A program made the translations under genes and the position numbers. Below, in pieces: positions 1 through 11,159 of a DNA stretch of 64,000 nucleotides (positions within the stretch are counted from its first letter, which is position 1; each line of letters begins with the position of its first letter). The stretch comes from Pseudoscleropodium purum. Taxonomy: Eukaryota > Streptophyta > Bryopsida > Hypnales > Brachytheciaceae. The notes below the pieces were generated by a model. It saw nothing but the letters and a program-made list of their open reading frames with translations. It was not told the DNA's origin and did not search any database. The DNA lies in assembly GCA_963969395.1 (NCBI GenBank), contig OZ017795.1, positions 34,701,063-34,765,062 on the forward strand, in the 5' to 3' direction.

Positions 1-1030
1 TTTATCCTAGATGCTAAATTCTTATAAAAAAAAATTTAATGACTTTCTAAACTTTCATCCAATTTTACCACTACTTTTCATTTAAAGTAATTTTGGATGG
101 GTTTTAACTAAATGTGATGGGTAAATACTTCTAAGGGACTATAGTAATTTTCTAACTACTCCTAAATTACTTTTGAATGACTTTTAACACCTATGGTGTA
201 ACTCTACGTTTTAACTTTAATTGTAAATTGAATTCCTATGCTAATGTTTTTGATGGAAATATGAGAAAATGGAGGTAAGAAAGTCAATGACTAACCTTGA
301 CGGCCATGTTGTCAATGACACCATCGATGTTGATGATATGTTGCGCAATGTTGTGTGCTCCTTCCACTTCCTTTTTGAACGCTTGTATTTGAATATCGTA
401 TTTTTGAAGTTCCCAACTCACGGTATACACCAAGCTTCTTCCTTCCACTTCATTCTTTTTCTTTCTTTCTAATCTACTTCTTTTCATGTCTTCCTTTTCT
501 TTTGAGATATTTTGAAAGAAATCAAATCTAATCTAATCTAATTTTCTTCTAAATCCTTTGCTAATTTAGTATGGCATCAAATAAAACCTTAAGACAAGGC
601 TTATTTGATTTCTACTTACTATTAACTAATTTTAGAATCTCCCCAAAGGTCAACTATTCCATTTCTTATTTTTTCTTCTCGTCCTATAAGCAAAATCCAA
701 CCTTGGTTAATGGGCCAATATTCTCTAATGAATAGTGTTTTGGCACATGGAAGTGGTTCCTTCTCTCCTGTAGTCTAGATTTTGTCTATTTCCCAAAACC
801 CAGGACTAAGTATAGGGGTCCTAAAATCAAAGGGAATGGTCAAATAGTCTAATGTTTTGCAGCTAGAAGTCACTTGTATACTAAATTGTTATGGGATTTA
901 CTCAACAACTTTACTATAGAAACCAATTGTACAATACTTCTTAAATCCCAAAGACGAATTTGGTGGCCTGTCCGTTAAATAATGCTATGGACGCATGATT
1001 GTTGTCCCGGTCCTGCCTAGTATTCTAGGG
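1..1030. other. AT-rich intergenic DNA, nothing recognised
   Basis: No open frame with codon character, no repeat shared with other parts of the window and no RNA gene were seen. A 67-codon frame near 269-472 overlaps an equally long frame on the other strand and looks random. Confidence 0.5.
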
Positions 1031-1916
1031 GTATTTTCAAGACAATTTGGTAGGTTTATAAGAGCAATTTGTCATGCATGATCTAGACTTTTAAATGCAA
1101 AAATTCACATATATATAATATATCAATTCATTAATTACCGTGAAGTTTTTTACCAAAACAATTTGTCCAGTCACTACTTAGCTAGCCAAATTACTAAGCT
1201 AAATGAGTATCACAAAGTCCTAGTCCTCTACAACAAATTGTCTCTATCTAATGCAATGGGAATGAGTGTGTGATGCGATACAATTTACAACATCAACAAG
1301 ATATTTTATCCAACACACCATTCATGTAACCACAACATTTTAATAAACACAGCTACTCCTACAATTTGACCTAACTATCATCAAAAACCATTTGTCATAT
1401 AGTATACTCCATCCGTTACTCAGTCAAGTTGTTTCACCAAATATCTATTGCTTTTACTAATTTCAGGCACAATACTCTTTTCAGTAATTAAATTGATAAG
1501 AACAATTTGTCTATACACTGTCTGTAGTGGATTCTGAACACTATGGCAATTCGTTTGTTACACCAACCTACTGTGACTGAGCTACGTCAAGCACATCAAC
1601 TGGGCCAAGACAAATTGTCAGTTAGAAACCCGGTTGTCATCTAGTCTAACAATAAAAAAAAAATTCAGACAATCCGCTTCTATTCCACTAACTGTATTAT
1701 CATTTCAGAAGTTCAACCATGAAACAAATTAACTTAATTCTATTCTGGACAACTGGTCTATCTACACATAACCCCGGATTCAATCACACATACACATATT
1801 CAAGACAATTTGACTTCATACATTAATAGCATAAGAAATAGTCAAATTGTTTTACCTGGATTCGTTCTTTCGGCATCCAATTCTTTAATCTCCCAATTTT
1901 TATACAAATCAATTTA

Positions 1917-1942
1917 AATATATATATATATATATATATATA
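1917..1942. repeat. TA dinucleotide microsatellite
   Basis: About 12 TA units inside motif array 1. Confidence 0.85.
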
Positions 1943-2786
1943 GCATATCCCACTGGACAATTCATTGTTGGAATGCTTTAGACAACTTGTCTCTAATTTC
2001 TTCTAATTCTTAGAAACTGGTTCTAATTCTTTATTATAATTTACAGCTATGACTTTGACAAATTGTCTACTCACAACCATATGCTAAATCTTTGATACTC
2101 CTCTTTTTCTACATAATTCATAGAACCGAAGCAGTCCGAACAACACAAAAATTATAAATAACCTTAACAAAACAATTGGTCAAAAGTACAAATTAAAATG
2201 CTACAGGAACTTATCTGTAAGTTAGTTGATTTGCATCGTTGATTCCGGCAAATTGTCTCAGTTTGCACACCGCCTCCACAGCATCCGCATTGTTGAACTA
2301 TTTGGCAATTCGTTTGCTTCATTCGATTTACGAAAGACACACACAGACAAATTGACTTCCAATCCCGATAATTTGCTATCCAATTCCTCACAGTAACACT
2401 CCGACAATTTGACTCATATGTTCATGATACGAAATCTAATCCAGTCAATTTGTCTAAACATGAATTCATCACTATACAATTCCCACGAAACCATACAAAC
2501 ACAGCTTAACAATGCACAATTATTCACAGACAACTTGTCGCATAATTCCTTCAAACAACCACATATCCATCATAATCAAACTGCGCACAACTTACACCAA
2601 GAAATCACACACATACCGAATGCTCCCACCACAATTCAGTCCAGTCACAGAATCAGAATAGTATCTGACAAATTGCTAAGTATTGTTGTCCACTCACTGG
2701 CGCAAAACATACAAATTGTTAATTTTATAATTTTACACAACCAAGACACAACCACCAAGAATACAATTAGTCACAATTAAACAAAG

Positions 2787-2906
2787 AGATCCAATCATTG
2801 GATACTCAAGACAATTTGTTAAATTGATTTACAGTTCAAAGGATCCAATCACTGGATCTTGTCTGTAATTTATAAAATGCTCGATTTAGTCCAATCATTG
2901 GATCTA
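2787..2906. repeat. Three copies of the palindrome ATCCAAT-C-ATTGGAT
   Basis: A 15-nt inverted repeat with a 1-nt centre occurs at 2789-2803 (perfect), 2843-2857 (one mismatch) and 2889-2904 (one arm changed at its end), about 50 bp apart. It lies inside motif array 1 but is a different palindrome, containing CCAAT on both strands. Each copy could form a short hairpin or bind a dimer. Confidence 0.75.
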
Positions 2907-3419
2907 AGTTCAAAGCTTATAGACAAATTGTTTATAAGAAATATTTCATTATTGACAAAGTTCAAAGTACATCCAGACGAGACAATTTCACAAAAGCTAT
3001 TTGATAACCGAGAAAGTGAGAGAGACAAAAAATGACAAATTGCCTGACTATATGCAAAACTAAAGACAACTATTCAAACCCGAAGTGTAGAGTCAACTTG
3101 TCTTTTACCATCTCAGAACTTTTATGTTTTTCTTTCTAAATCCTTTCTAATCTGGCAATTTGTCTATTTTTCTACTCTATTGTGTGAACTCTTCGTCAAT
3201 TTGTCTCTATTCACACTATTCACAGCAAATTGTCAAAAATTGAAAACTTCACAAGACTACATCTCCCAAATACTAAAGGCCAATTTCCCACTTAATGTAT
3301 TGTTTTGCAACTTCCAATTGTCATATGTGTGCTTGAGAACTCAGAGCAAGATGCGGATTACGGAGAATTTGTGTAGACTTTCATGCTAAGCTCTTCCAAC
3401 TTCCAGTACACCCTTCACA

Positions 3420-4020
3420 TGGCCTTAATTAAGCTTTGCAAACTTTAATTAATTGGATTTTTGGCCTAGACTACTTGATTTGGGCTCCTTGTGCTCTGAA
3501 TTAACTCCTTGGTCTTGATCTAGCTCTCCTTCTGCTTGATTTGGCCTCCCTTGCTAATCAGCCTCCCTTTGAGCTTGATCTGGACCTTCCTTCTACTAAT
3601 CTGACCTCCACTTGGCCTTGATATGGCATCCTTTGCTAATCAGACCTCCCTTTTGCTTGATCTGGACCTTCTTTGGGCTCTGATTTGGCTTCCTTTTGCT
3701 AATCAGACCTCCCTTTGCTTGATCTGGACCTTCCTTGGGCTCTAATCTGGCTTCCTTTTGCTAATTAGACCTCACTTGCTTTGACTTGGTTTCTTGGGCT
3801 TGATCTAGCCTCTTTTTGCTAATCAGACCTCCCTTTTGCTTGATCTAGACCTTCCTTGGGCTTTGATCTGGCCTTCCTTTGCTAATTAGACCTCCCTTTG
3901 CTTGATATGGCTCCTCCTTGGGCTTAATCTGGCCTTCCTTTTGCTAATCAGACCTCCCTTTGCTAATCAGACCTTCCTTTGTTAATCTGGATCTCCCTTT
4001 GGCTTGATTTAAACCTCGGT
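3420..4020. repeat. Pyrimidine-rich minisatellite, ~62-bp unit
   Basis: Diverged tandem units built from GCTAATCAGACCTCCCTTT, a CTTGATCTGGACCTTCC block and a TTGGGCTCTGATCTGGCTTC block. The GCTAAT anchor sits at about 3553, 3634, 3698, 3760, 3818, 3880, 3943 and 3962, giving a main period of 58-64 bp. No long open frame crosses it. Confidence 0.85.
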
Positions 4021-4364
4021 CAATTATTCTGGTTGATACACTGTAATCTGAAATTCGGGGTTTCAAAGCCTCACACCCCTCTAGCCCTTGAAAAATCTGA
4101 AATTTAGCACCAACTAGCATCAAAACTAATTTCTAATTTGAGAATGAAAGCTAGTTGGTAAATTCCGAATAAAAACCAAAAATTGGGACCTCGTAGGGTA
4201 TCATCCCATGTTGATTGGTTTTGATGTACGATGTGAGAATTTTTGGTCTGATGGACGGTTCTAATGCCCACCTGTATTGGGGTATTGGCTGGTAGCTGAG
4301 CTGACCACCGATGGGGGGTCTACCTCAAAGTAAAGAAAACATGTTTCTCTACACATTATGTGAT
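4021..4364. other. Unassigned spacer
   Basis: Moderately GC-richer sequence between the minisatellite and a transposon fragment. It has a weak inverted pair (CTAGCATC near 4115 and GCTAGTTGG near 4148). No gene or known repeat recognised. Confidence 0.3.
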
Positions 4365-4865
4365 TAGATTATAAGACTTTGAATCTTTTTAACTTAAAAT
4401 CTTTGCACAAAATATTTTGAATATACATTTTTATATTAAAGAATTGAATTGAGAGTTTGGAAAAAAAAAATCCAAAAAAAAAATTCATTTTCAATATTTA
4501 AAAACTTGTTGAATGAAAAATATGCTTAGATTGCTAGAAAATTAACATTCACTATAACATTCTAATCTTTAGTCTAAATATAATGAACCTAATCATTCCA
4601 AGACAATAATAATTTCTATGAGAATTTTTTAAAATTTTGACATTTTGTGATTTTTTTTGGTGTTGCCCCCACAACACCATTTTGAGTTTAGGGTGCCATA
4701 ACCTTTGCTCCAAGTCACTAATTGAAATAAAATTATTTTTCCAAAGAAAAATATATTTTTTCTATCTTAAAAAAATTCAAAAAATAAAACCAAAAATTGA
4801 GATCACACAACCCCACAAGAAATCCATTTTGTCTTTTGAAGGGACTTTGGGACTTCAAGGGTTAA
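4365..4865 (+). mobile_element. TTAA-A element, 5'-truncated copy
   Basis: Matches the right half of the element at 49036-49980 in the same orientation, including the block beginning TTGAATTGAGAG near 4443, the GGTGCCATAACC block near 4691 and a right end of GGGACTTCAAGGG followed by TTAA (4862-4865). The left end is missing. Non-coding. Confidence 0.65.
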
Positions 4866-5163
4866 GATATTAGAGGATGAAAAGTGCTTCAATTAGAAGA
4901 TGAAATTATTTCATTTGAGCATGCATTCAAAATTAAAATGATTGTTTTTCACTTCTATATAATTAGGATGGAACAAGTGAAGAGGTTGGATTGCCTTGTT
5001 GTTGTGGTAATTAATCTCAAGGTTGCCAATATTCACAATGAAGTTCCATCAATGCATCTATCCTTAAATAATTAATATTTGTTGCATATACGTACAATTT
5101 CAACTTTTAGTGTGAATTTTTGAGGGTGTGAAAATGTTTTTTTTTTGGAGTATATCTCTAATA
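4866..5163. other. AT-rich spacer, nothing recognised
   Basis: Short spacer between two TTAA-A copies. A 63-codon frame at 4884-5075 has no recognisable content. Confidence 0.4.
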
Positions 5164-6333
5164 TTAACCCCTAAAGTCCCATTTTCTCCGGGGGGGACAA
5201 ATTAGATTTTGGGCAGGTTCTTGTAATCTCAATTTTTGGTGAATATTTTTGAAACTTTTCCATGATATAGAAAATTTGATTAGCTACATCGTAATATTAT
5301 TTTTATTTCAATTGGTGCCTGGGAGCAAAAGTTATACCACAAAAAGCCCAGAATTAAACTTCGCGAGCAATATAAAAAATATCACCAAAAATCAAAATAA
5401 ATTCTAATGTTTTTCCCTAAAATTTTATGTTTTTGTCTACATGTGAAGCTTTATATGTTCTATTTGGACTAATAATGATAAAATTAAGGACAATCTTGTT
5501 TTTCAGACAATTTAAACATTAAAAAAAAAATAACTTGTAGAATTCATTTTTGAATGTAATTTTTACAATTTTTGACAGTTTTTTTTTGGAAATGTTGTGT
5601 TTTCTTGCTAAGACAATATCACTATTGGGATTATTATCTTTCAATTCCATCTTGGAGCTATTACTAATTTAGTGTTTTTTTCAATCTCAGACCCATACTT
5701 AACAATTTCTTAAAGAATGAAAATCAAATGTGTGTTTTTTGAATTTTTCTTTCCCAAACATTCAACTCAATTTTTCAATATAAATTTTTTTAATTTCAAA
5801 GTCTATAGTGCAAAAAAATTCGACACTTGGTGGTCAAAGCCATCTAAGATTGCAAGCTAGTGTTCAAAGAAACTTTCTTTTTCAACTTTGAATGCTAATA
5901 TCTTCCAATCTATATAGTCAAACTTCATGAAATTTTTACCACATGAGCTATACAAAATAGTGAAATTAGGTTGCCTTCCCAATTAGGTTGCCTTACCTCA
6001 AATTAATTTCCTCATGGATCGATGCTTGTATACATAGAGGGGCATGCAACTCTATGAACCGTGCCTTGAGTTGGTGCACTAATCTATGCCATACACATGG
6101 CTCTAGATTAAATGCATCATTGTACAATAGCAAAGAATATTTATGTAGTATGGATTGTCAAGAAATTAGTGTGGGGCAACCTAATTTTACTGTTTTGTGT
6201 AAGACAAGTAAAGTACAAGATCTTGTGGTTAGATTCTAAAAAAAGATTCTTTTATTTTCTTCAGTGAACACAACAAAAATGGCAATTTGGAGTGTTTTTT
6301 GACAGAAAAATAACCTTGGACTTTAGAAGTTAA
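5164..6333 (-). mobile_element. TTAA-A element, near full-length, interrupted by a nested MITE
   Basis: Begins TTAA (5164-5167) then CCCCTAAAGTCCCA and runs, in the opposite orientation to the 49036 copy, to a decayed right end TTTAGAAG followed by TTAA (6330-6333). The middle carries family blocks such as CTTTGAATGCTAATATCTTCC near 5886. A separate 249-bp element sits at 5951-6199. No transposase is encoded, so it would need one in trans. Confidence 0.75.
5951..6199. mobile_element. 249-bp MITE with TA target duplication, nested in a TTAA-A element
   Basis: The ends are inverted repeats of about 24 bp: left ACAAAATAGTGAAATTAGG then TTGCC, right the complement with two or three changes, ending TTTTACTGTTTTGTG. 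The 49036 copy reads GAGCTAAGACAAG across this point. Here the TA is present on both sides of the insert (5949-5950 and 6200-6201), which fits a TA target duplication as made by Tc1/mariner-type transposases. An 83-codon frame at 5988-6239 crosses the right end and is not a gene. Confidence 0.8.
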
Positions 6334-6470
6334 ATGCAAATAGTATCCAAATTTCATCCATGACATTCTCGTTTATACATTTTTCATTCATTTTTTCTTG
6401 TTCAACCCTTGTAACATAATTGTGAATACTAATGACATTATGTTGGTGGTAGGGCCTATCCTATGACCAA

Positions 6471-7398
6471 TTGACCTCTAAAGGACTAGCATATGTTCTT
6501 TGGCAACAAAGCAATTTTGGGCAAGCTAGTATGAATGATGATTTGCATATTTTAGGTTGAAATTTTAAAAGAGTGTGTGGGCAAAGAATATCTACTACAT
6601 GCACTAAATTTCATGACATTTGAAAATATAAGTAAAAATTTATGGCCTAATATATATTTCTTTTATAAGTGGGTAGTTGAGGCAGTTAAGTAAAAATCAC
6701 TTTTTGCAAAAAAAAAAAAAAATTGAAATGATTTTTTAAAATTTTTGTGTACATAGAAAGCTTTAAATTATTGAAATTTGATCAATGAAATTAAAGTTAT
6801 AAGAATTTTTTGTTTGCAAGCAATTTTGGATTTACTACTCTAAAATAAACTTTGAAGTCCTTTATTTAACTCAATTTTTAATATTTTTTTGAAAAAATAA
6901 AATCATAGGGGGGACATTGTTTGTTAAAACATTTCAACCATTGGTATTGGAATTTTTCAATTCTACAACTAAATTCTTAACAATTTTGCATTTTGAATCA
7001 TTGTTTACATCTTTCTACTTACTATTTTTTTCTATATGTTGTGCAATTCCAAACAATTTGAAATTTCTTAAGCATCTAGCCAACTTGTCTAGTAAAATGA
7101 ATCTAAAGAAACACCACCATTTGGGACATTTTTTCATAAAAAAGTGAGCTTGTATAATGCAATTGCCTTGTTTTTCCTATGACCAAAAAATGATTCTAAT
7201 GAATTTGAATGTTTATATCTTGCAATCCACAATGTAAAAAATTTTGAATATTTTACCACATGTTCTCATGTTAAAATAATACAAGATCCCATGGTTATAT
7301 GTATCAACAAAGTTTTTTTCAAAAATTTGGTAGTTGTAATAAAAATGGCAATTTTTGAGCATTTTCGGTGAAAACAAGCCTACAACTTTAGGGGGTAA
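6471..7398 (+). mobile_element. TTAA-B element, decayed copy
   Basis: Starts near TTGACCTCTAAAGGACTAG (6471) and continues through the TTTGGCAACAAAGCAATTTTGG block that opens other B copies (39106, 36865). It carries the AAACTTTGAAGTCCTTTATTT block near 6848 and ends near TTTAGGGGGTAAA (7387-7398). Both TTAA sites are mutated. Non-coding. Confidence 0.6.
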
Positions 7399-8290
7399 AG
7401 ATCTTGGTATCCAATAGCAAGAGTTATAGCATCCTAATGACAAAATGCTCAAGCCTAGGCAACTAGAATGCAAAAATAAAACAAAGTGTATCTAATAAAT
7501 CAATACATTTATATCAATATGGAAAGAATGTATTCCATTGAGGCTAGTAATATGAAAATTTGAAAGAGTCTTGTTTTGAGGACAATCAAGGAAATTTCTC
7601 AAAATGAATACATAGGAGTTATTTTTAAATTCAATTTTCACATTTTTTCTATATTTTTGTGTAGTTGAAGAATGCTCAGTTGTACAACAATTTGACCATT
7701 ATATTGACATATTCTCATTTTAGAACTTCTAAATGTTTAATTTCACCTTCCATCTTATCTTTACACTTGAATGGCATTGCTCTAAAGAATGATAAGTAAT
7801 ATTATATATCAAATTAACATTATATATCAAATTAATATTTATTATTAAATTTCTTTCATTGGCTCTTACAAACAATTCTAAAATTAAAAAAATTATATTC
7901 AAAAGATAAAGCTCAATTTTTTTAAATGAAAAGGGTTGTAATTCTAATGCCCTAATATAATAAAGTTTCAAAAGAAAGCTTCTTTTCACTTTAAATTCTA
8001 ATGTATTGTAATCTATGTAGTCAAAGTTTCTTCAAAGATTTCTTACACATCAATGTATATTTTTCATTTGCTCAAGTCAATGTCAAATTTAAAGACAACA
8101 TTGTTTACATGAACTTCTAAAGGGGCTTGACTTCACTTGATACTTGGGTGTATAAGGTTTGTTTTTTTAATACAAAATTGTATTTGAATGGAGAAAGAAG
8201 TTCAAAATGGTTTGAAATTTTTTTATGAATTTAAAAAGCATAGATGTTCTGTAGATAACCAAATTGGATTTTTATTTGTAAATTTTTGAG
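7399..8290. other. Decayed TTAA-A/B-like repeat remnants
   Basis: Pieces such as TTCACTTTAAATTCTAATG followed by AATCTATGTAGTCAAAGTT (7985-8030) resemble the family block that precedes the right end of TTAA-A elements. No intact ends and no gene were found. Confidence 0.35.
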
Positions 8291-8299
8291 CCGTTTTGG

Positions 8300-9290
8300 G
8301 TGTTAATTGAGAGTTTTTGGTGTTAGTTTGTGGTTTTATGGTCCAATTGGGTGTTTTAAGCTATTTGTTTAAGACCAAGTGGTTGTTATGTTGATGTCTA
8401 ATCAAGAGAGATTCCGATTTGTTGGTTAAGAAATAGGTTGTTAGTTCTAGCCAGGAGTGTTTAAGAAGATTTAGTTCCAAGTTGAGTTCAGTCTCTGGTT
8501 GGTATGGGTTGATTTTTGTTCCAAGTTGGAAATTTAATGTGTGTTAATTGGTTGAGTCAGTAGTCAGTTCCAAATAGGTGAATAGTAATTGTGAATGGAA
8601 GTGGGTGCAACCGAATGGGATGAAGGTCAGTAGGTGAGTGTTGTCTAATGAATGTTGCCAAATGGGATCCTAATGGGTGGCTGATTTTAGTTGGCTTTCT
8701 CTTCCAATTTGGTAACTGTTTGGATTGTGTCCTATTAGTTCCAATTTGGGATTCATTTTTCTTTGTCCACTGTTGAGAGAATGCCAGTGTGTCCCAATCG
8801 GTCAAGGCTGTATGTTTCATTTTTCTTGTATGATTGTGTGAGATTTCCAAGTTTGGAAGTGTGTCTGTGTCAGTCAGTGGAAGTGGAGTATTGCATGTTT
8901 GGATTATGTTCCAAGTCGGGGTGTTTGGATTGCCAGTGTATGGCATTGTTGTGTGTGTGCAAAATGTGAAGATTAGATGAAGAATTTTCCTAATCGGGAG
9001 TTGATTTGAGAGAGTGAAGCGCTGATGGTTAAATTTGTGAAAGTTTGAGTGTGAAGAAATGATATCTAGAATTGTGTGATAGAAATCCAAGTTGGAGTAA
9101 GTAATTGATAGATCAATTGTAGTTTACTTGGATGTATTACTATGAGAAATACAAGAGGCCGATTTAGAGCAGTGAATAAGAAATCCATTGTAGAATCCTA
9201 ATTGGTGATTGTTGTATTTGTCTTAAGAGCTGTAGTGAGAAATTTAGAATTAAAATGATAGTACTATGTTGGATAATTTGTGAACCTTGG
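8300..9290. repeat. Interspersed array of CCAATTTGG-type motifs (motif array 2)
   Basis: Near-palindromes of the form CCAAxTxGG return about every 45 bp: CCAATTGGG at 8343, CCAAGTTGG at 8522, CCAATTTGG at 8704 and 8740, CCAATCGG at 8794, CCAAGTTTGG at 8848, CCAAGTCGGGG at 8910, CCAAGTTGG at 9088, CCTAATTGG at 9198. The spacers are unrelated and very rich in G and T on the + strand. The resulting 177-codon frame on the - strand (8557-9090) reads the motif in changing frames, so it is a product of base composition and not a gene. Confidence 0.7.
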
Positions 9291-10140
9291 AATTTGGAAC
9301 AATCAATTTGATGTATGTGAATTTATTTTGTGATGTCATTGTAGTTTCAATGATTGCTAAATTTCTAAATTGGATCTTGGTTTTCTATTCGAGAATTGAA
9401 TTTTCTATTTTAGGAATTAGTCCTATTAGCAAATTAATCCTAGTTAACCATCTCCCTTGGAACGAACTTATTATACTAAATTTGGTAATCTTCAATTGGA
9501 AATTATCCTTCTTCAATATGTTCCTATTATGTAAAACTTATAAAAAATTGTTTTGTATTTGTAGAAAGAGTTGTGCAAACTCACATGTAGGGATTGAGTG
9601 TGTGAATAGTGCCCTTTGTTACATATGGAGTTTTATATGTTCTTTGATGCGTGACATTCATTCCCTTTGAAGTGACATTCAGTCTCTTTCAAAGTACCCA
9701 ACGTAACCTTTGGACATGGACACAATGAATAGAGTAAGTAATTGTATTGGTTTGTACCATTATTTTTCAAAGATTCTAAAATTGTTATAGAAATTTGAAA
9801 AAACATGGTTTAGGGTTCATTTCAAACACAAAATAACCTCAAAAATTTTGAAATCTCTTCTACTGATGTGTATTGCAATGAAGAATATTATAACATAAAC
9901 AGAATTTGGGTGTCATTCTACAATAGAAAATTGACAGAATTAATCATAGACCTCGAAGTCTAAAAACATGCAGTGAATAATCAATTTTAGAAATTCAAGA
10001 AATTCAAGATGGAATAGAACCAATACTTTATGAGCTTAATTTCATTTAGAGATTTCAATCCAAAAGAGGTCATTATATTGACTAGAATTCAAATCAATAC
10101 TAAAATATTAAAACTTGACAAAGTGCTATACAAGCATTAG
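9291..10140. other. AT-rich intergenic DNA, no gene recognised
   Basis: A frame at 9287-9670 (127 codons) starts at TTG, is rich in Ile, Leu and Phe and has no recognisable domain. The motif TTCAATTGGAAA at 9494 may be the last trace of motif array 2. Confidence 0.4.
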
Positions 10141-10253
10141 TAGAAAGGAGGCATTTGAGCACCAAGGAATAGTGTAAAGGTGTAGTGCTAAAGGTCCATA
10201 CAAGCTTTGGGCACCATGCTCTTATTTCTTGGTGCTCAAATACCTCCTTTCTA
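10141..10253. repeat. Hairpin-forming inverted repeat, 30-bp arms
   Basis: Arms TAGAAAGGAGGCATTTGAGC plus ACCAAGGAAT (10141-10170) and the complement at 10224-10253 differ at two positions. The loop is 53 bp. A third, diverged arm-like copy (GAAAGGAGGCTCCAGAATGC) lies at 10461. It could be a small MITE or a hairpin RNA source. Confidence 0.8.
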
Positions 10254-10810
10254 TCGGTGAACAAATACTATAAAGAAATACCAATAAAGAGGTTTCCAAT
10301 GCCATCTTCTTCAAACTCATTCAAGCAACTCTCTAGAAAATTTGGATGCAAAATTCAAACTTTAGTAAAGTAGATACCCTCCAAACCACCACTTTTTGCT
10401 ACTACACCTAATTCCTATTATGAAATTGGTCAAATTTTCATATTTTTTTGTTGGCAAGTGAAAGGAGGCTCCAGAATGCACCAAGGAACTTGACATTTAG
10501 ATACCATATCTAATATATATATGAAGGGCCTAAGGTTTCTTTTTGGTAGATGTAGTCTAAATTTCTATCTTTCACATATATACATACTACTTTTGGGAAA
10601 ATGTACCTATAGTGATGATGGTAGTAAGTTTTAAGCAAAGTGTAATTATGGGGGTTTCCACCTTAATCCTTCAAGGACGTTGCGGCCATTTTTTGGCCAA
10701 TGAATGATAGAAAATCCTATATTAGGATAGAAGTGCAATTGTTCATCCTTGGATTTTTTTGCAAAAAAGAGAGATGTTGCACAATAGATTGACTTCCAAC
10801 AAGTATTTTA
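10254..10810. other. AT-rich spacer
   Basis: Apart from the third arm-like copy near 10461 nothing was recognised. Confidence 0.4.
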
Positions 10811-10820
10811 TTTTTAAAAG

Positions 10821-10926
10821 TAGATGGCCATTCTTCGGCGTGTCAGTGTCCTTGTACTCCCACCATGCCACTTGTAGTTGGTAGTCTTGTATTTCTCTCT
10901 TTGCAATGAAATTTTGTTTCATTTTG
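10821..10926 (+). mobile_element. SINE/LINE 3'-tail insertion with 10-bp target duplication
   Basis: Perfect 10-bp direct repeat TTTTTAAAAG at 10811-10820 and 10927-10936 flanks a body that ends CTTGTATTTCTCTC, TTTGCAATGAAATTTTG and a T-rich tail. The same tail design is at 58475-58592 and, inverted, at 36470-36655. The body is too short to tell a SINE from a 5'-truncated LINE. Confidence 0.65.
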
Positions 10927-10936
10927 TTTTTAAAAG

Positions 10937-11159
10937 AAATTAGATGCTTCATATTACATCTAAAGGGACGATTTCCTCAATGACCAACCCATCCTTTGAA
11001 GGTTAACCCATAAGTGACACCATAGCCGTATTTTGTCTAATGAACGACAAAAAAATCCTTCTATGAAGAGCAAAAGTGCAATTATTCATCCTCCAAATTC
11101 TATTATGACAATGGGAGGTCTTTTCCAATAGTTTAATTTCTAATGAGTGCTTTTGCATT
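10937..11159. other. AT-rich spacer
   Basis: Nothing recognised. Confidence 0.4.

Larger units (their letters stand above)
1041..3330. repeat. Interspersed array of the near-palindrome GACAAATTGTC (motif array 1)
   Basis: An 11-bp near-palindrome GACAAATTGTC, or its complement GACAATTTGTC, with one or two changes, returns about 35 times at irregular 30-90 bp steps. Good examples lie at 1041, 1065, 1158, 1232, 1501, 1609, 1804, 1981, 2057, 2248, 2345, 2443, 2528, 2809, 2921, 3031, 3153, 3193 and 3223. Both orientations occur. The spacers do not resemble each other, so this is not an ordinary tandem satellite. The + strand is rich in A and C and poor in G, which leaves stop-free frames (for example 2409-2780, 123 codons rich in Thr, Asn and His) that are not convincing genes. 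Function unknown. Confidence 0.75.

Noticed and set aside
2409..2780. 123-codon open frame on the + strand
   Set aside because: Lies in motif array 1, where lack of G removes most stops; composition is Thr/Asn/His/Gln-rich with no domain.
5988..6239. 83-codon frame with several Cys residues
   Set aside because: Mostly inside the nested MITE 5951-6199 and leaves it at the right end; chance frame.
8557..9090. 177-codon open frame on the - strand
   Set aside because: Product of the G/T-rich strand of motif array 2; the repeated motif is read in changing frames and the frame begins and ends without gene signals.
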